Below, piece by piece: positions 15,711 to 23,279 of a stretch of DNA of 40,816 bases. A model generated the notes under the pieces. The model had not been told where the DNA came from and searched no databases. It was given only the letters and a program-made list of their open reading frames with translations. Within the stretch, counting starts at the first letter, position 1. Each line of letters opens with the position of its first letter. The stretch spans positions 1-40,816 of the forward strand of contig JAVEUJ010000002.1 of the NCBI GenBank assembly GCA_034005635.1. Reading direction: 5' to 3'. The stretch is from JAAZFE01 sp034005635 (GTDB taxonomy: Bacteria; Verrucomicrobiota; Kiritimatiellia; CAIQIC01; Lenti-01). The position numbers and the translations under genes were made by a program.

Positions 15711-16393
15711 ACGTAGCGCAAGAAATAGCCCCGAAGCCAACGGCTGGCGAGGGGGAGCACCTACTACAGCTTTCGCGGGGATTCTCGAGCCTGTTCTGGG
15801 GAATGCCAGCGCTGGCGGTGGCGCATGCTGTAGCGCTGACGGGCCTATGGCCGGTGCGGTGGATGATGGGGGGGCTGCTGGGCGCCTATCTGCCGGTACT
15901 GTTTGGCTTGTGGCGGCTGCGGACTATTGCGGATTGGACGCCGTGCTGGGGACGGCGGACGGGCCAGGCGCTGGTACTGGCTCTGGCCACGATGTATCTT
16001 GCGCCCTTTTTAGTGTGGTGGAGCGCCTGGCCGCTGCGGGGCTATTTTGCGATCCATGCCGCAGGGCATTACTTGGCGATGGTGGTGTTTTTGGCAAGTC
16101 TGAACCGGCTGGCGGGGGAGGCGGCGCGTGGACTGGGCGATGGGGCGCTGCGGCGTGAAGCGAAGGCGGGGATTGGCATGGTGATAGGGATGAGCACCTG
16201 CTCGGTGGCGGCGCTGTTCTGGTTGTTCCAGCGCGCAGGTGTGTTGGAGGCGGGCAGCGCCACGGTCTTGGCACAGTGGTCGCGACTTTCCGGGGAGGCG
16301 CACACCCTGTTTCTTCTGCCGTATGCGATGACGGCCTATGTGATGTGGCGGGCAAAAGAAAGCGGATTTCGGCGCACGGTTGGCGGCGCGTAA
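15707..16393 (+). CDS. Uncharacterised integral membrane protein
   Basis: 228 residues with about five to six hydrophobic segments (~30-50, 52-70, 88-108, 118-138, 160-180, 200-220). I do not recognise the family. The ATG overlaps the stop of the preceding glycosyltransferase (ATGA), so it belongs to the same operon and probably serves the same envelope pathway. No catalytic motif is visible. The 46 bp to the convergent gene at 16440 show no strong terminator. Confidence 0.75.
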   Translation: MNVAQEIAPKPTAGEGEHLLQLSRGFSSLFWGMPALAVAHAVALTGLWPVRWMMGGLLGAYLPVLFGLWRLRTIADWTPCWGRRTGQALVLALATMYLAPFLVWWSAWPLRGYFAIHAAGHYLAMVVFLASLNRLAGEAARGLGDGALRREAKAGIGMVIGMSTCSVAALFWLFQRAGVLEAGSATVLAQWSRLSGEAHTLFLLPYAMTAYVMWRAKESGFRRTVGGA

Positions 16394-16439
16394 GGCAGAC
16401 GTAGTTAGCCCGGGCGCAGAGCCACGGGAGGCTGAGCCC

Positions 16440-18845
16440 CTATTCCCAAGGGAAACGGCGGGCGGGCTTGTCCTCGGTGGGTTCCGGAGATTCCGGTTGC
16501 GAGGGCATTTTGGCATCAATTTGCTTCTGTAGCGCCAGCGCTTCGGGGTCATCGGGCATGTAGATCTGATAGCGGTTCATCTGAATTTTGGCCCGGCGGT
16601 ATTGGCGGAGGCGGAACATGGCTTCGGCCCATTTCAGGTAGCGTTCGTAGCGGTAGGGGGCAAGTTCTTCGGAGCGGAGGTAGCAGTCGGATGCAGTTTT
16701 CCAGTCGCCGTTGAGCGTATAGAGAACGGCCAGTTCCTCCCAGAGCAGGGGGTTGCGCGGGTTGCGCTTGATGGCCTCCTGGAGCAGATCGACGGCCTGC
16801 TGATCTTGTTCCAGCAGGCGCAGAGCTTCCATCATCCAGTTGATCGTCCAGGTGAGAGGTTGCTGGGGGCGATTAAGCAGTTTGCCTAGTTGCGCGGCTG
16901 TACGATTATTGATGCCATCAATGCGATGGAGTGTTTCGGCCATGGCGATAATCGCATCAGAATTCCATTCATCGCGTTCGATGGCATATTTGAGCCAGGG
17001 ACGGGCATAGACGAGTTGGTCCCGCTCAAGAAGCATCTGCCCGATGGCGGTAGCAAAATGAATGTCGTAATAGCCACTGCTGCCTGGGGCGCCGCGCAAT
17101 AAATCAATGCCTTTGCGAGCGTCCTGACCTTGACAGGCCCGAGTCAAGGCCAGGAGGGCACGAGTGTCGAAACGATGGGGCCAGCGGGAATAGGCGGCGT
17201 TGGCGGCAATTTCGGCTTGGCTGAGGGCGTTGGCTTGAAGCAGGTGCCAAGCGGTACGCATAGCGAGCCAGGCGTTGTCGGGGTGGCTGGCCAGCCGTCT
17301 GGCAAAGATGGCGCGGGTGGTGTCCGGCGTGAACGCCGCCACACGTTCTTGCCAATGCGTTTGCTCCTCCTTCAAGCGAGCGAGCGTCTCGGCATTGGTT
17401 GTCTGGCGTCGAAAAGGAGCACGGAGTTGCTGGTGGATCAAGGTTTCGATTTGGGCGGCGCGACCCCAGGGATGGTAGAGCAGTACGTCGGCCATGTCGG
17501 TAGCGGATGGAATGCGCACGGTGGGAGCAGATTTGAGAGCCCCCATGAATTCCATCCGGTGAACAAGGGCGGCGGCCAGCAGGTAGTTGCCATTGAAGGT
17601 AAGATGAATGTGGTCAAGGAATAGTTCGCGCCCGGGAATACCTTGGGGGGAGCGGATGGCGAAAAGAGCTTCGGCATCCAGCAGGGAATCAGTGTGATCG
17701 GCGGTGCATTCGCGGATAAGGGCATTGATGCTGGAATCAGCACGCAGGCGCAAGGCATCGGCATCGCGGGCGCGAGAAAAGAGGGCGGCGGCTTCGGCGG
17801 TGCGGTTGTCGTCGAGCGCGAGACGGGCGGCGCTGAAGAGCGCTTCGGCATGATCGGGATTGAGTTGGATGGCATGGGCGTAGAGGCGAGTGGCCTCGAA
17901 GCGGTTGCTGGCGGCCGTAGCGGCTGCGGCCGCGCGCAGTGTTTCGCGCACTTCCTGGGCGGCGGCTTCATCCGTGAGGTAGATGGTCGAGAATGGGGCA
18001 CAATCGCGCAGATTGACGGGTACCGTACAGACAATGACGGTCGGCGAGGCCTCTTCTGCGGCCGCTACGATAGCGCTGAGGTTTTTGCGGAAGGAGCGCG
18101 TGACGGTTTTTAGGTGTGGGTCCCGAGGTGACAATCGACCGCGCAGGGTGATCGGCTCCTGATGCTGCCATGCCGCCATGTCAATTTTCGCAGGGAAAAA
18201 TCGATGAAAGGTACCGGCAATCATTTGTGCGAGCCGGGTGCGGGAGAAGAGCACCATCCAGCGCGCAATGCGAGAACTGGAATGCAGGCGGCCCAGTCCT
18301 GTGGCCGGACCGTAAGGGCCAGCGACTTCGTCGTTGCCGGTCAGCACAATAACGGCTTGGGGATTTAGGCGCTGGAGGTCACGGGCCACTTCGCGCAGAA
18401 CATGCGAGTTGGCGCCATCGTAGCCCATGGGCAAAACCTCGATGGTTTGGTCGGGGTAGCGATGCTGGAGCATGAGCTCGAGCTGGCGGCTGAGCCCAAA
18501 CGCGGGCTCAGGCATGCCCATGGCAGCAGATCCGCCTAGCAGACAGATCCGGATAGTTTCTGCGGGCGGGGTTTGACGGGCAACAATGGGCAGGGGTGCG
18601 GGAGCAAGGCGGCCGGGGTAAAACCGGTAGGTAAAAAACGGGTTTTCCGTCCAAACGGGCTGGTCATTGGCCACGCCCTCGACCAAGTAGCGTGTGGAGC
18701 GGCTTGGGAAAAACAACCGCGCGGCGAGTTCCAACAGCAGACCGAGCGCCAGGATGATCAGTAGCGCCAGCACCAGCCGTTTCAACAAACGCAGTCCGCC
18801 AGCTGCCCAGAACGGCAGATCGATTGGGTTGGCAAAGAGACTCAT
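16440..18845 (-). CDS. Membrane-anchored SGNH-hydrolase-like protein with TPR repeats
   Basis: 801 residues. One N-terminal transmembrane helix (~22-45) is followed by a presumably periplasmic SGNH-type fold: CLLGGSAAMG with candidate nucleophile S106, VIVLTGNDE with N171, and FLDHIHLTFNGNY with D411/H414. A TPR-like stretch (~310-370, containing HAIQLNPDHAEALFSAARLALDDN) is inserted between the second and last blocks. The C-terminal ~300 residues are further TPR-like helices (AIKRNPRNPLLWEELAVLY, DCYLRSEELAPYRYERYLKW), ending in a charged Pro-rich tail. Such proteins may act on acylated envelope sugars, with TPRs binding partners; the true substrate is unknown. ATG 18845 has no Shine-Dalgarno and a promoter close upstream. 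Confidence 0.82.
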   Translation of the reverse strand: MSLFANPIDLPFWAAGGLRLLKRLVLALLIILALGLLLELAARLFFPSRSTRYLVEGVANDQPVWTENPFFTYRFYPGRLAPAPLPIVARQTPPAETIRICLLGGSAAMGMPEPAFGLSRQLELMLQHRYPDQTIEVLPMGYDGANSHVLREVARDLQRLNPQAVIVLTGNDEVAGPYGPATGLGRLHSSSRIARWMVLFSRTRLAQMIAGTFHRFFPAKIDMAAWQHQEPITLRGRLSPRDPHLKTVTRSFRKNLSAIVAAAEEASPTVIVCTVPVNLRDCAPFSTIYLTDEAAAQEVRETLRAAAAATAASNRFEATRLYAHAIQLNPDHAEALFSAARLALDDNRTAEAAALFSRARDADALRLRADSSINALIRECTADHTDSLLDAEALFAIRSPQGIPGRELFLDHIHLTFNGNYLLAAALVHRMEFMGALKSAPTVRIPSATDMADVLLYHPWGRAAQIETLIHQQLRAPFRRQTTNAETLARLKEEQTHWQERVAAFTPDTTRAIFARRLASHPDNAWLAMRTAWHLLQANALSQAEIAANAAYSRWPHRFDTRALLALTRACQGQDARKGIDLLRGAPGSSGYYDIHFATAIGQMLLERDQLVYARPWLKYAIERDEWNSDAIIAMAETLHRIDGINNRTAAQLGKLLNRPQQPLTWTINWMMEALRLLEQDQQAVDLLQEAIKRNPRNPLLWEELAVLYTLNGDWKTASDCYLRSEELAPYRYERYLKWAEAMFRLRQYRRAKIQMNRYQIYMPDDPEALALQKQIDAKMPSQPESPEPTEDKPARRFPWE

Positions 18846-18857
18846 AGGATGGAGAGT

Positions 18858-18886
18858 ACTATGGCAGGGCAGCTAGGGCCTGTAAA
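18858..18886 (-). promoter_or_regulatory. Putative promoter of the SGNH/TPR gene
   Basis: On the minus strand, TTTACA (18886-18881), a 17-nt spacer and CATAGT (18863-18858) are followed by 12 nt and the ATG at 18845. The predicted transcript start leaves about 5-6 nt of leader and no Shine-Dalgarno. The -35 touches the end of the tRNA terminator hairpin. Confidence 0.4.
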
Positions 18887-18908
18887 GAACCGGCATCCGC
18901 CGGTTCTT
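18885..18908 (-). terminator. Hairpin downstream of tRNA-Thr(CGT)
   Basis: A perfect 10-bp stem AAGAACCGGC/GCCGGTTCTT with a 4-nt loop lies 17 nt past the tRNA 3' end, with T-rich sequence at the stem base on the minus strand. It probably ends the tRNA transcript before the SGNH/TPR gene. Confidence 0.6.
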
Positions 18909-18924
18909 CGGAAAGTGGAAAAAG

Positions 18925-19000
18925 TGGAGCCAAAGGTCGGATTCGAACCGACGACCGTCGCATTACGAATGCGATGCTCTGCCAACTGAGCTACTTTGGC
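18925..19000 (-). tRNA. tRNA-Thr (anticodon CGT)
   Basis: A 76-nt cloverleaf on the minus strand. The acceptor GCCAAAG pairs with CTTTGGC, the D arm is GCTC/GAGC, the anticodon stem TCGCA/TGCGA carries loop TTCGTAA (anticodon CGT, reading ACG), the T arm is GTCGG-TTCGAAT-CCGAC, the discriminator is T and the CCA is encoded. Confidence 0.97.
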
Positions 19001-19015
19001 GCCAATGAGACGCGC

Positions 19016-19045
19016 ACTATGCCAAAGAGCCAGAGGTCAAGTCAA
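19016..19045 (-). promoter_or_regulatory. Putative promoter of tRNA-Thr(CGT)
   Basis: On the minus strand, TTGACT (19045-19040), an 18-nt spacer and CATAGT (19021-19016) end 15 nt before the tRNA. Position and orientation fit, and the hexamers are moderate matches. Confidence 0.45.
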
Positions 19046-19113
19046 GCATGCCGACAGTCGGGCTCATGCCAAAACCCGAACCCCGAAGGCGCAATACGGC
19101 CCTGAGACCCAAC

Positions 19114-19130
19114 ATCCAATATTCAATATT
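19114..19130. repeat. AATATT-type dispersed repeat (copy)
   Basis: ATCCAATATTCAATATT lies in the gap 19046-19215, which otherwise shows no gene. Related AT-rich words occur at 19555-19580 and 24737-24779. Confidence 0.55.
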
Positions 19131-19215
19131 TAACGTAAGAGTCACTGGCGGCGCATAAGGGGCGCCAGCGTCGGGAGAGGATGAGAAATGAGACTGCGGA
19201 AAGTGGTGTTGTTTG

Positions 19216-19243
19216 TTGACATAATCACATCAATGATTACAGT
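19216..19243 (+). promoter_or_regulatory. Putative sigma70 promoter of the zinc-ribbon gene
   Basis: TTGACA (19216-19221), a 16-nt spacer and TACAGT (19238-19243), about 35 nt before the ATG at 19279. The -35 is a full consensus match. Confidence 0.55.
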
Positions 19244-19278
19244 AAGCCTGCTGGAAGTTTTAAGTGTAAGCGTGGAAT

Positions 19279-19521
19279 ATGTCTGTTATGGCAGAAGTAA
19301 AATACAAAGAATGTAAGCATTGCGGGAATCGGGTCCATCCGCGGACTCGACAATGTCCGTATTGCGGGGAAGTAATCGGGGCGGGTTGGTTTTCCGTTGT
19401 GGGCATGGTGTTACTGCTGGCGGTGGTGCTGGGGTTGCTGGTCTATGCTTTTTGTAATCGTACGCCGACGCCCGGAGGCGGGGGGGCAGCGCCCCGAACA
19501 ACCAGCTCTCCGTCTAAATAG
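19279..19521 (+). CDS. Small zinc-ribbon membrane protein
   Basis: 80 residues. A zinc-ribbon of two CxxC pairs (CKHC and CPYC around residues 13-33) is followed by a single transmembrane helix (~38-60, VVGMVLLLAVVLGLLVYAF) and a short Gly/Ser/Pro tail. The ribbon is probably cytoplasmic. Function is unknown; similar tiny proteins are often uncharacterised. A good promoter lies upstream, and its composition and clear motifs argue that it is real. ATG 19288 is a possible alternative start. It is followed by a 205-bp gap before the hydrogenase operon. Confidence 0.72.
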   Translation: MSVMAEVKYKECKHCGNRVHPRTRQCPYCGEVIGAGWFSVVGMVLLLAVVLGLLVYAFCNRTPTPGGGGAAPRTTSSPSK

Positions 19522-19554
19522 ATGGCAAAGAGCAAGGGGGCGAGGAAGTGGGGG

Positions 19555-19580
19555 TTCAATGTCCAATATCCAATTTTCAA
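19555..19580. repeat. AATATC/AATTTTC dispersed repeat
   Basis: TTCAATGTCCAATATCCAAT continuing into TTTCAA resembles the repeats at 19114 and 24737. It is intergenic, between the zinc-ribbon gene and the hydrogenase promoter. Confidence 0.5.
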
Positions 19581-19659
19581 GTGTGCTTTCAGGATTGCGG
19601 GATCGGTATCATCAACGATCAACAAGCGGCAACTAGATTGAGGCGAACCGAATGAGGCG

Positions 19660-19688
19660 TTGACGGTAGGCTGGGGGTTGTTTAATCT
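19660..19688 (+). promoter_or_regulatory. Putative sigma70 promoter of the hydrogenase operon
   Basis: TTGACG (19660-19665), a 17-nt spacer and TAATCT (19683-19688) lie 38 nt before the first gene. A strong AGGAGG (19714-19719) then precedes the ATG at 19727. Confidence 0.6.
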
Positions 19689-19726
19689 TTCCTTGTAACC
19701 ACAATGACACACGAGGAGGTTTTGGC

Positions 19727-20173
19727 ATGAGCACGACAGTCGGCGATTTGTTGCGTATCAAGGGCAGCAACGTGGAAACCATTACGGCATCGGAGCCGAT
19801 TCTCGAAGCGATCCGGCGCATGGAGAAGAAGCATATTGGTTGTCTGGCCGTGGTGACCAAAACTGGCAAGTTATCAGGGATCATAACGGAACGCGACTGC
19901 CTGTGGAAAATCGTGGCGGCGGGCAAGTCGCCAAGGACGCACTTGGTCAAGGATGCCATGACGTTCCTGCGGCAGATGCGGACGGTGACGCCGGCGCAGA
20001 CGGTGGAGGAGTGCATGGTGCTGATTTCCGGGCGGCGGCACCGGCACTTGCCGGTTTTGGACGGGGACACTCTGGCCGGCATGATTTCTATCGGCGACGT
20101 GGTCAAAACCCTGCTAGATGCCCAGCAGTCCATGATCGACAGCCTGGAGAAGTACATCACGGGGACCTTCTGA
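19727..20173 (+). CDS. CBS-domain pair protein at the head of the hydrogenase operon
   Basis: 148 residues consisting of two CBS motifs and nothing else. The first (~8-65) contains EPILEAIRRMEKKHIGCLAVV and GIITERDCL; the second (~80-135) contains TVEECMVLISGRRHRHLPVL and GMISIGDVV. CBS pairs bind AMP, ATP, NAD or S-adenosylmethionine in known proteins, and the GIITERD and GMISIGD ends are typical ribose-contacting segments. It is cytosolic. The gene is 16 nt upstream of hoxF behind a strong Shine-Dalgarno, so it is probably co-expressed. I infer a sensing or regulatory role for hydrogenase activity or assembly; a general housekeeping CBS protein is the alternative. Confidence 0.9.
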   Translation: MSTTVGDLLRIKGSNVETITASEPILEAIRRMEKKHIGCLAVVTKTGKLSGIITERDCLWKIVAAGKSPRTHLVKDAMTFLRQMRTVTPAQTVEECMVLISGRRHRHLPVLDGDTLAGMISIGDVVKTLLDAQQSMIDSLEKYITGTF

Positions 20174-20189
20174 CGGGCGCGGGCAACTC

Positions 20190-21998
20190 ATGACGGCGTC
20201 GGCCAAGAAAACCATCCAGTCGGTCATTGCCCGCTATACGGGGGATGCCACGCGGCTGATGGACATCTTGATCGACATCCAGGAGGCGCTGGGCTGCCTG
20301 ACGCACGAGACGGTGGCGGTAATTGCCAAGGGGCTGAACGTTCCACAGGTGAACGTGGAGCAAACGGTGTCGTTCTATCACTTTTTTGCGCGCGAGCCGC
20401 GCGGGACCTACGTGATCTATCTGAACGACAGCGTGGTCGCGGAGTTCAATGGGCGGGAGCAGGTGGAGGCGGCCTTTGAAGCAGCGGCGGGCTGTCGATT
20501 TGGCGAAGTGTCCGCGGACGGGGTGGTGGGGCTGTTCCATACGGCGTGCATTGGCATGAGCGATCAGGAGCCCGCGGCGCTGATCAATGGGCAGGTGTTT
20601 CCGCGGCTGACGCCGGAAAGGGCCCGGGAGCTGGTGGACGGGATGCGGGCCGGTCGCACGCTGGCGGAATTGAAGGGGAATGAGTACGGCGACGGTCAGA
20701 ATGCGCATCCGCTGGTCCGTGCACTGGTGCACAATCATATTCAGAGGCGCGGGCTGACGGTGTTTGCGGATTATCACCCGGGCGAGGCACTGGCCAAGGT
20801 GACGGGCCTGAGTTCGGGGGAGGTGATCGCCGAGATCAAGTCGGCGAGTGTGCGCGGCCGGGGCGGGGCGGGCTTCCCGACGGGCATGAAGTGGGAATTC
20901 GCGCGGCGCGCGGCGGGCGACATCAAGTATATTTTCTGCAACGCGGATGAGGGTGAACCGGGGACGTTCAAGGACCGCGTAATTTTGACGGAGCGTCCGC
21001 AGATGGTGTTCGAGGGCATGGCGATTGCGGCCTATGCGGTCGGCGCGCGGCAGGGCATCCTGTATGTGCGCAACGAATATCACTATTTGCGGGACTATCT
21101 GGAGAACGTGCTGGCGGAAATGCGCGTACAGAATCTCCTGGGCGTGGCGATTTGCGGTGTGGCGAGCTTTAACTTTGACATCAGCATTCAGTTTGGCGCG
21201 GGGGCCTATGTGTGCGGGGAGGAATCGGCGTTGATCGAATCGGCGGAGGGCAAGCGTGGCGAGCCGCGCGACCGTCCGCCGTTCCCGGTTGAAAAGGGGT
21301 ACTTGCAGCAGCCGACGGTAGTCAACAACGTCGAGACCCTGTGTTCGGTGGTGCAGGTTATGTTGAAGGGGCCGCAATGGTATAATCGCTTAGGTACGGA
21401 ACAGTCGAAGGGCACGAAGGTGTTGTGCGTGTCGGGCGACTGCGAGCGACCAGGTATTTACGAGGTGGAATGGGGTTTTTCGGTCAATGACATCTTGGCG
21501 ATGGCGGGGACGGAGGCGGTGCAGGCGGTGCAGGTGGGCGGGCCATCCGGGGCGTGCATTGGCCCGGAGGAGTTTGGGCGGGTTCTGGCCTACGAAGATT
21601 TGGCGACGGGCGGATCGTTCATTGTCATCGGTCCGCAGCGCAATCTGTTGAAGGACGTGGTGTTGAACTTCGCGCGGTTCTTCCGCGCAGAATCGTGCGG
21701 GTCGTGTGTGCCCTGCCGGGCGTTGACGGGCATGGCGCAGGTGGTTCTGGAGCGGATTATTGCCGGGAAAGGCACGGCTGAAGATGTGGAGCAGTTGCAG
21801 TCGTGGCAGGCGATCATGCGCTACAACCGCTGCGGCTTGGGGCAGACCGCGCTGAACCCGATCACCAGCACGATCAAAAATTTCCGCCCCCTCTATGACG
21901 CACGGTTGGCGCAGGGCGATCCGCGTTTCGTGCCGTCCTTCGATTTGACGGCGGCGGTGCAAGACTATGAGGCGGCGGTTGGTGCCGGGAAGGAGTAG
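20190..21998 (+). CDS. hoxF: NAD-reducing hydrogenase diaphorase subunit HoxF (NuoE-NuoF fusion)
   Basis: 602 residues, matching the fused HoxF of soluble hydrogenases (about 600). It carries FMN and exchanges electrons with NAD(H). The N-terminal ~170 residues are NuoE-like, but the four cluster cysteines are mostly absent: GTYVIYLND replaces the first pair and only C120 (TACIGMSD) remains of the second. The NuoF part has GRGGAGFPTG (223-232), NADEGEPGTFKDR (251-263), GAYVCGEESALIESAEG (337-353), and 4Fe-4S ligands C503, C506, C509 and C548. The stop is 11 nt before hoxU. Confidence 0.95.
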   Translation: MTASAKKTIQSVIARYTGDATRLMDILIDIQEALGCLTHETVAVIAKGLNVPQVNVEQTVSFYHFFAREPRGTYVIYLNDSVVAEFNGREQVEAAFEAAAGCRFGEVSADGVVGLFHTACIGMSDQEPAALINGQVFPRLTPERARELVDGMRAGRTLAELKGNEYGDGQNAHPLVRALVHNHIQRRGLTVFADYHPGEALAKVTGLSSGEVIAEIKSASVRGRGGAGFPTGMKWEFARRAAGDIKYIFCNADEGEPGTFKDRVILTERPQMVFEGMAIAAYAVGARQGILYVRNEYHYLRDYLENVLAEMRVQNLLGVAICGVASFNFDISIQFGAGAYVCGEESALIESAEGKRGEPRDRPPFPVEKGYLQQPTVVNNVETLCSVVQVMLKGPQWYNRLGTEQSKGTKVLCVSGDCERPGIYEVEWGFSVNDILAMAGTEAVQAVQVGGPSGACIGPEEFGRVLAYEDLATGGSFIVIGPQRNLLKDVVLNFARFFRAESCGSCVPCRALTGMAQVVLERIIAGKGTAEDVEQLQSWQAIMRYNRCGLGQTALNPITSTIKNFRPLYDARLAQGDPRFVPSFDLTAAVQDYEAAVGAGKE

Positions 21999-22009
21999 GG
22001 AGGCGCTCC

Positions 22010-22705
22010 ATGGCCAGTTTTGTTCGGATTACGCTTGATGGTCGCGCCTGCCTGGCCGAGGAAGGCGCGCAGTTGGTCGCAGCCGCGAAAGAATGTGGCG
22101 TCTATATTCCGACGCTCTGCAACTATCCCGGGATTCCACCCAAGGGGGCCTGCCGCATCTGCACGGTGTTGGTCAATGGGATTCCCCACACTGCCTGCAC
22201 GACCAAGGTGGTGGAGGATATGAATGTGGTGACGAGCACGCCTGAACTGGAGGCCTTTCGCAAGTCCGTCGTCGAAATCCTGTTAGCGGAGGGCAACCAC
22301 CTGTGTCCCATCTGCGAGCGCAGCGGCAATTGCGAGCTGCAGGCACTGGCGTACCGCTACCGCGTAACGGTGTCAGCCTTCCCCTATCTCTTCCCGATAC
22401 GCGACGTGGAGGCATGGCATCCGAAGCTGGTCAAGGATCACAACCGCTGCATCCAGTGCAAACGCTGTATTCGCGGTATCCACAATGCGCAGGGGCAGGC
22501 GATTTTTGCGTTCGGGAAGCGCGGCGACAAGGTGGTGATCAATATCGACCGGGAGACCTCACGGAACATCAGCGACGAGTTGGCGCAGCAGGCGATGGAC
22601 ATTTGCCCGGTCGGGGCGATTCTGCGCAAGGGCAAAGGGTTCGATACTCCCATTGGGCGGCGCACCTATGACCATGCGCCCATTGGTAGCGAGGTGGCCC
22701 CATGA
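22010..22705 (+). CDS. hoxU: NAD-reducing hydrogenase diaphorase subunit HoxU
   Basis: 231 residues, the small iron-sulfur electron-wire subunit related to the NuoG N-terminus. Ligand sets are visible: 2Fe-2S at C37, C48, C51, C63; a His/Cys cluster at H97, C99, C102, C108 (EGNHLCPICERSGNCELQ); and 4Fe-4S at C147, C150, C153, C199. It connects HoxF flavin to the HoxYH hydrogenase module in the cytosol. AGGGAGG upstream supports the start. The end overlaps hoxY by four nt (ATGA), indicating coupling. Confidence 0.95.
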   Translation: MASFVRITLDGRACLAEEGAQLVAAAKECGVYIPTLCNYPGIPPKGACRICTVLVNGIPHTACTTKVVEDMNVVTSTPELEAFRKSVVEILLAEGNHLCPICERSGNCELQALAYRYRVTVSAFPYLFPIRDVEAWHPKLVKDHNRCIQCKRCIRGIHNAQGQAIFAFGKRGDKVVINIDRETSRNISDELAQQAMDICPVGAILRKGKGFDTPIGRRTYDHAPIGSEVAP

Positions 22706-23271
22706 GCGCCAGCGTCGCGCCGGTCAAGAAGGTGATTGCGACCACGTCGCTGGCGGGTTGCTTCGGCTGCCATATGTCGCTGCTCGATATCGACGAGCGG
22801 TTGTTTGACCTGATCGAGCTGGTGGAATTCAACAAATCGCCGTTTGATGACATCAAGGTATTCACAAAGGAGTGCGACATCGGCCTGATCGAAGGCGGGT
22901 GCTGCAACGACGAGAACGTGCATGTGCTGACGGAGTTTCGTAAGCACTGCCGCACGTTGGTGGCGGTGGGCGAATGCTCGATCATGGGCGGGCTGCCGGC
23001 CCTGCGCAACATGATCCCGTTGAAGGAATGCCTGGACGAGGCCTATCTAGACGGGCCCACGGTGGCGGACAGCAATCCCCAGCGGATTATTCCGCATGAT
23101 CCCGACCTCCCCAAACTTCTCAATCGCGTTTATCCCTGCCATGAGGTGGTGAAGATCGACTATTTTCTGCCCGGCTGCCCGCCGAACGCGGATTTGATTT
23201 GGGACGCGCTGCTGGCGCTGGTGACCGGCAAAGAATTGGCCTTGGAATACCGAACCTTCAAATTTGATTGA
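22702..23271 (+). CDS. hoxY: NiFe hydrogenase small subunit HoxY
   Basis: 189 residues. The short small subunit of group 3d hydrogenases carries only the proximal iron-sulfur cluster; candidate ligands are C20, C23 (AGCFGCHMS), C92 (GECSIMGG) and C159 (PGCPPN). It has no twin-arginine signal, so the enzyme is cytosolic. It passes electrons from the NiFe site to HoxU. ATG 22702 overlaps the hoxU stop, and hoxH starts 8 nt after its own stop. Confidence 0.96.
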   Translation: MSASVAPVKKVIATTSLAGCFGCHMSLLDIDERLFDLIELVEFNKSPFDDIKVFTKECDIGLIEGGCCNDENVHVLTEFRKHCRTLVAVGECSIMGGLPALRNMIPLKECLDEAYLDGPTVADSNPQRIIPHDPDLPKLLNRVYPCHEVVKIDYFLPGCPPNADLIWDALLALVTGKELALEYRTFKFD

Positions 23272-23279
23272 GAGAGCCC

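Noticed and set aside
20157..21377. 406-codon open frame on the minus strand
   Set aside because: Antisense to hoxF; His/Arg-rich with no domain.
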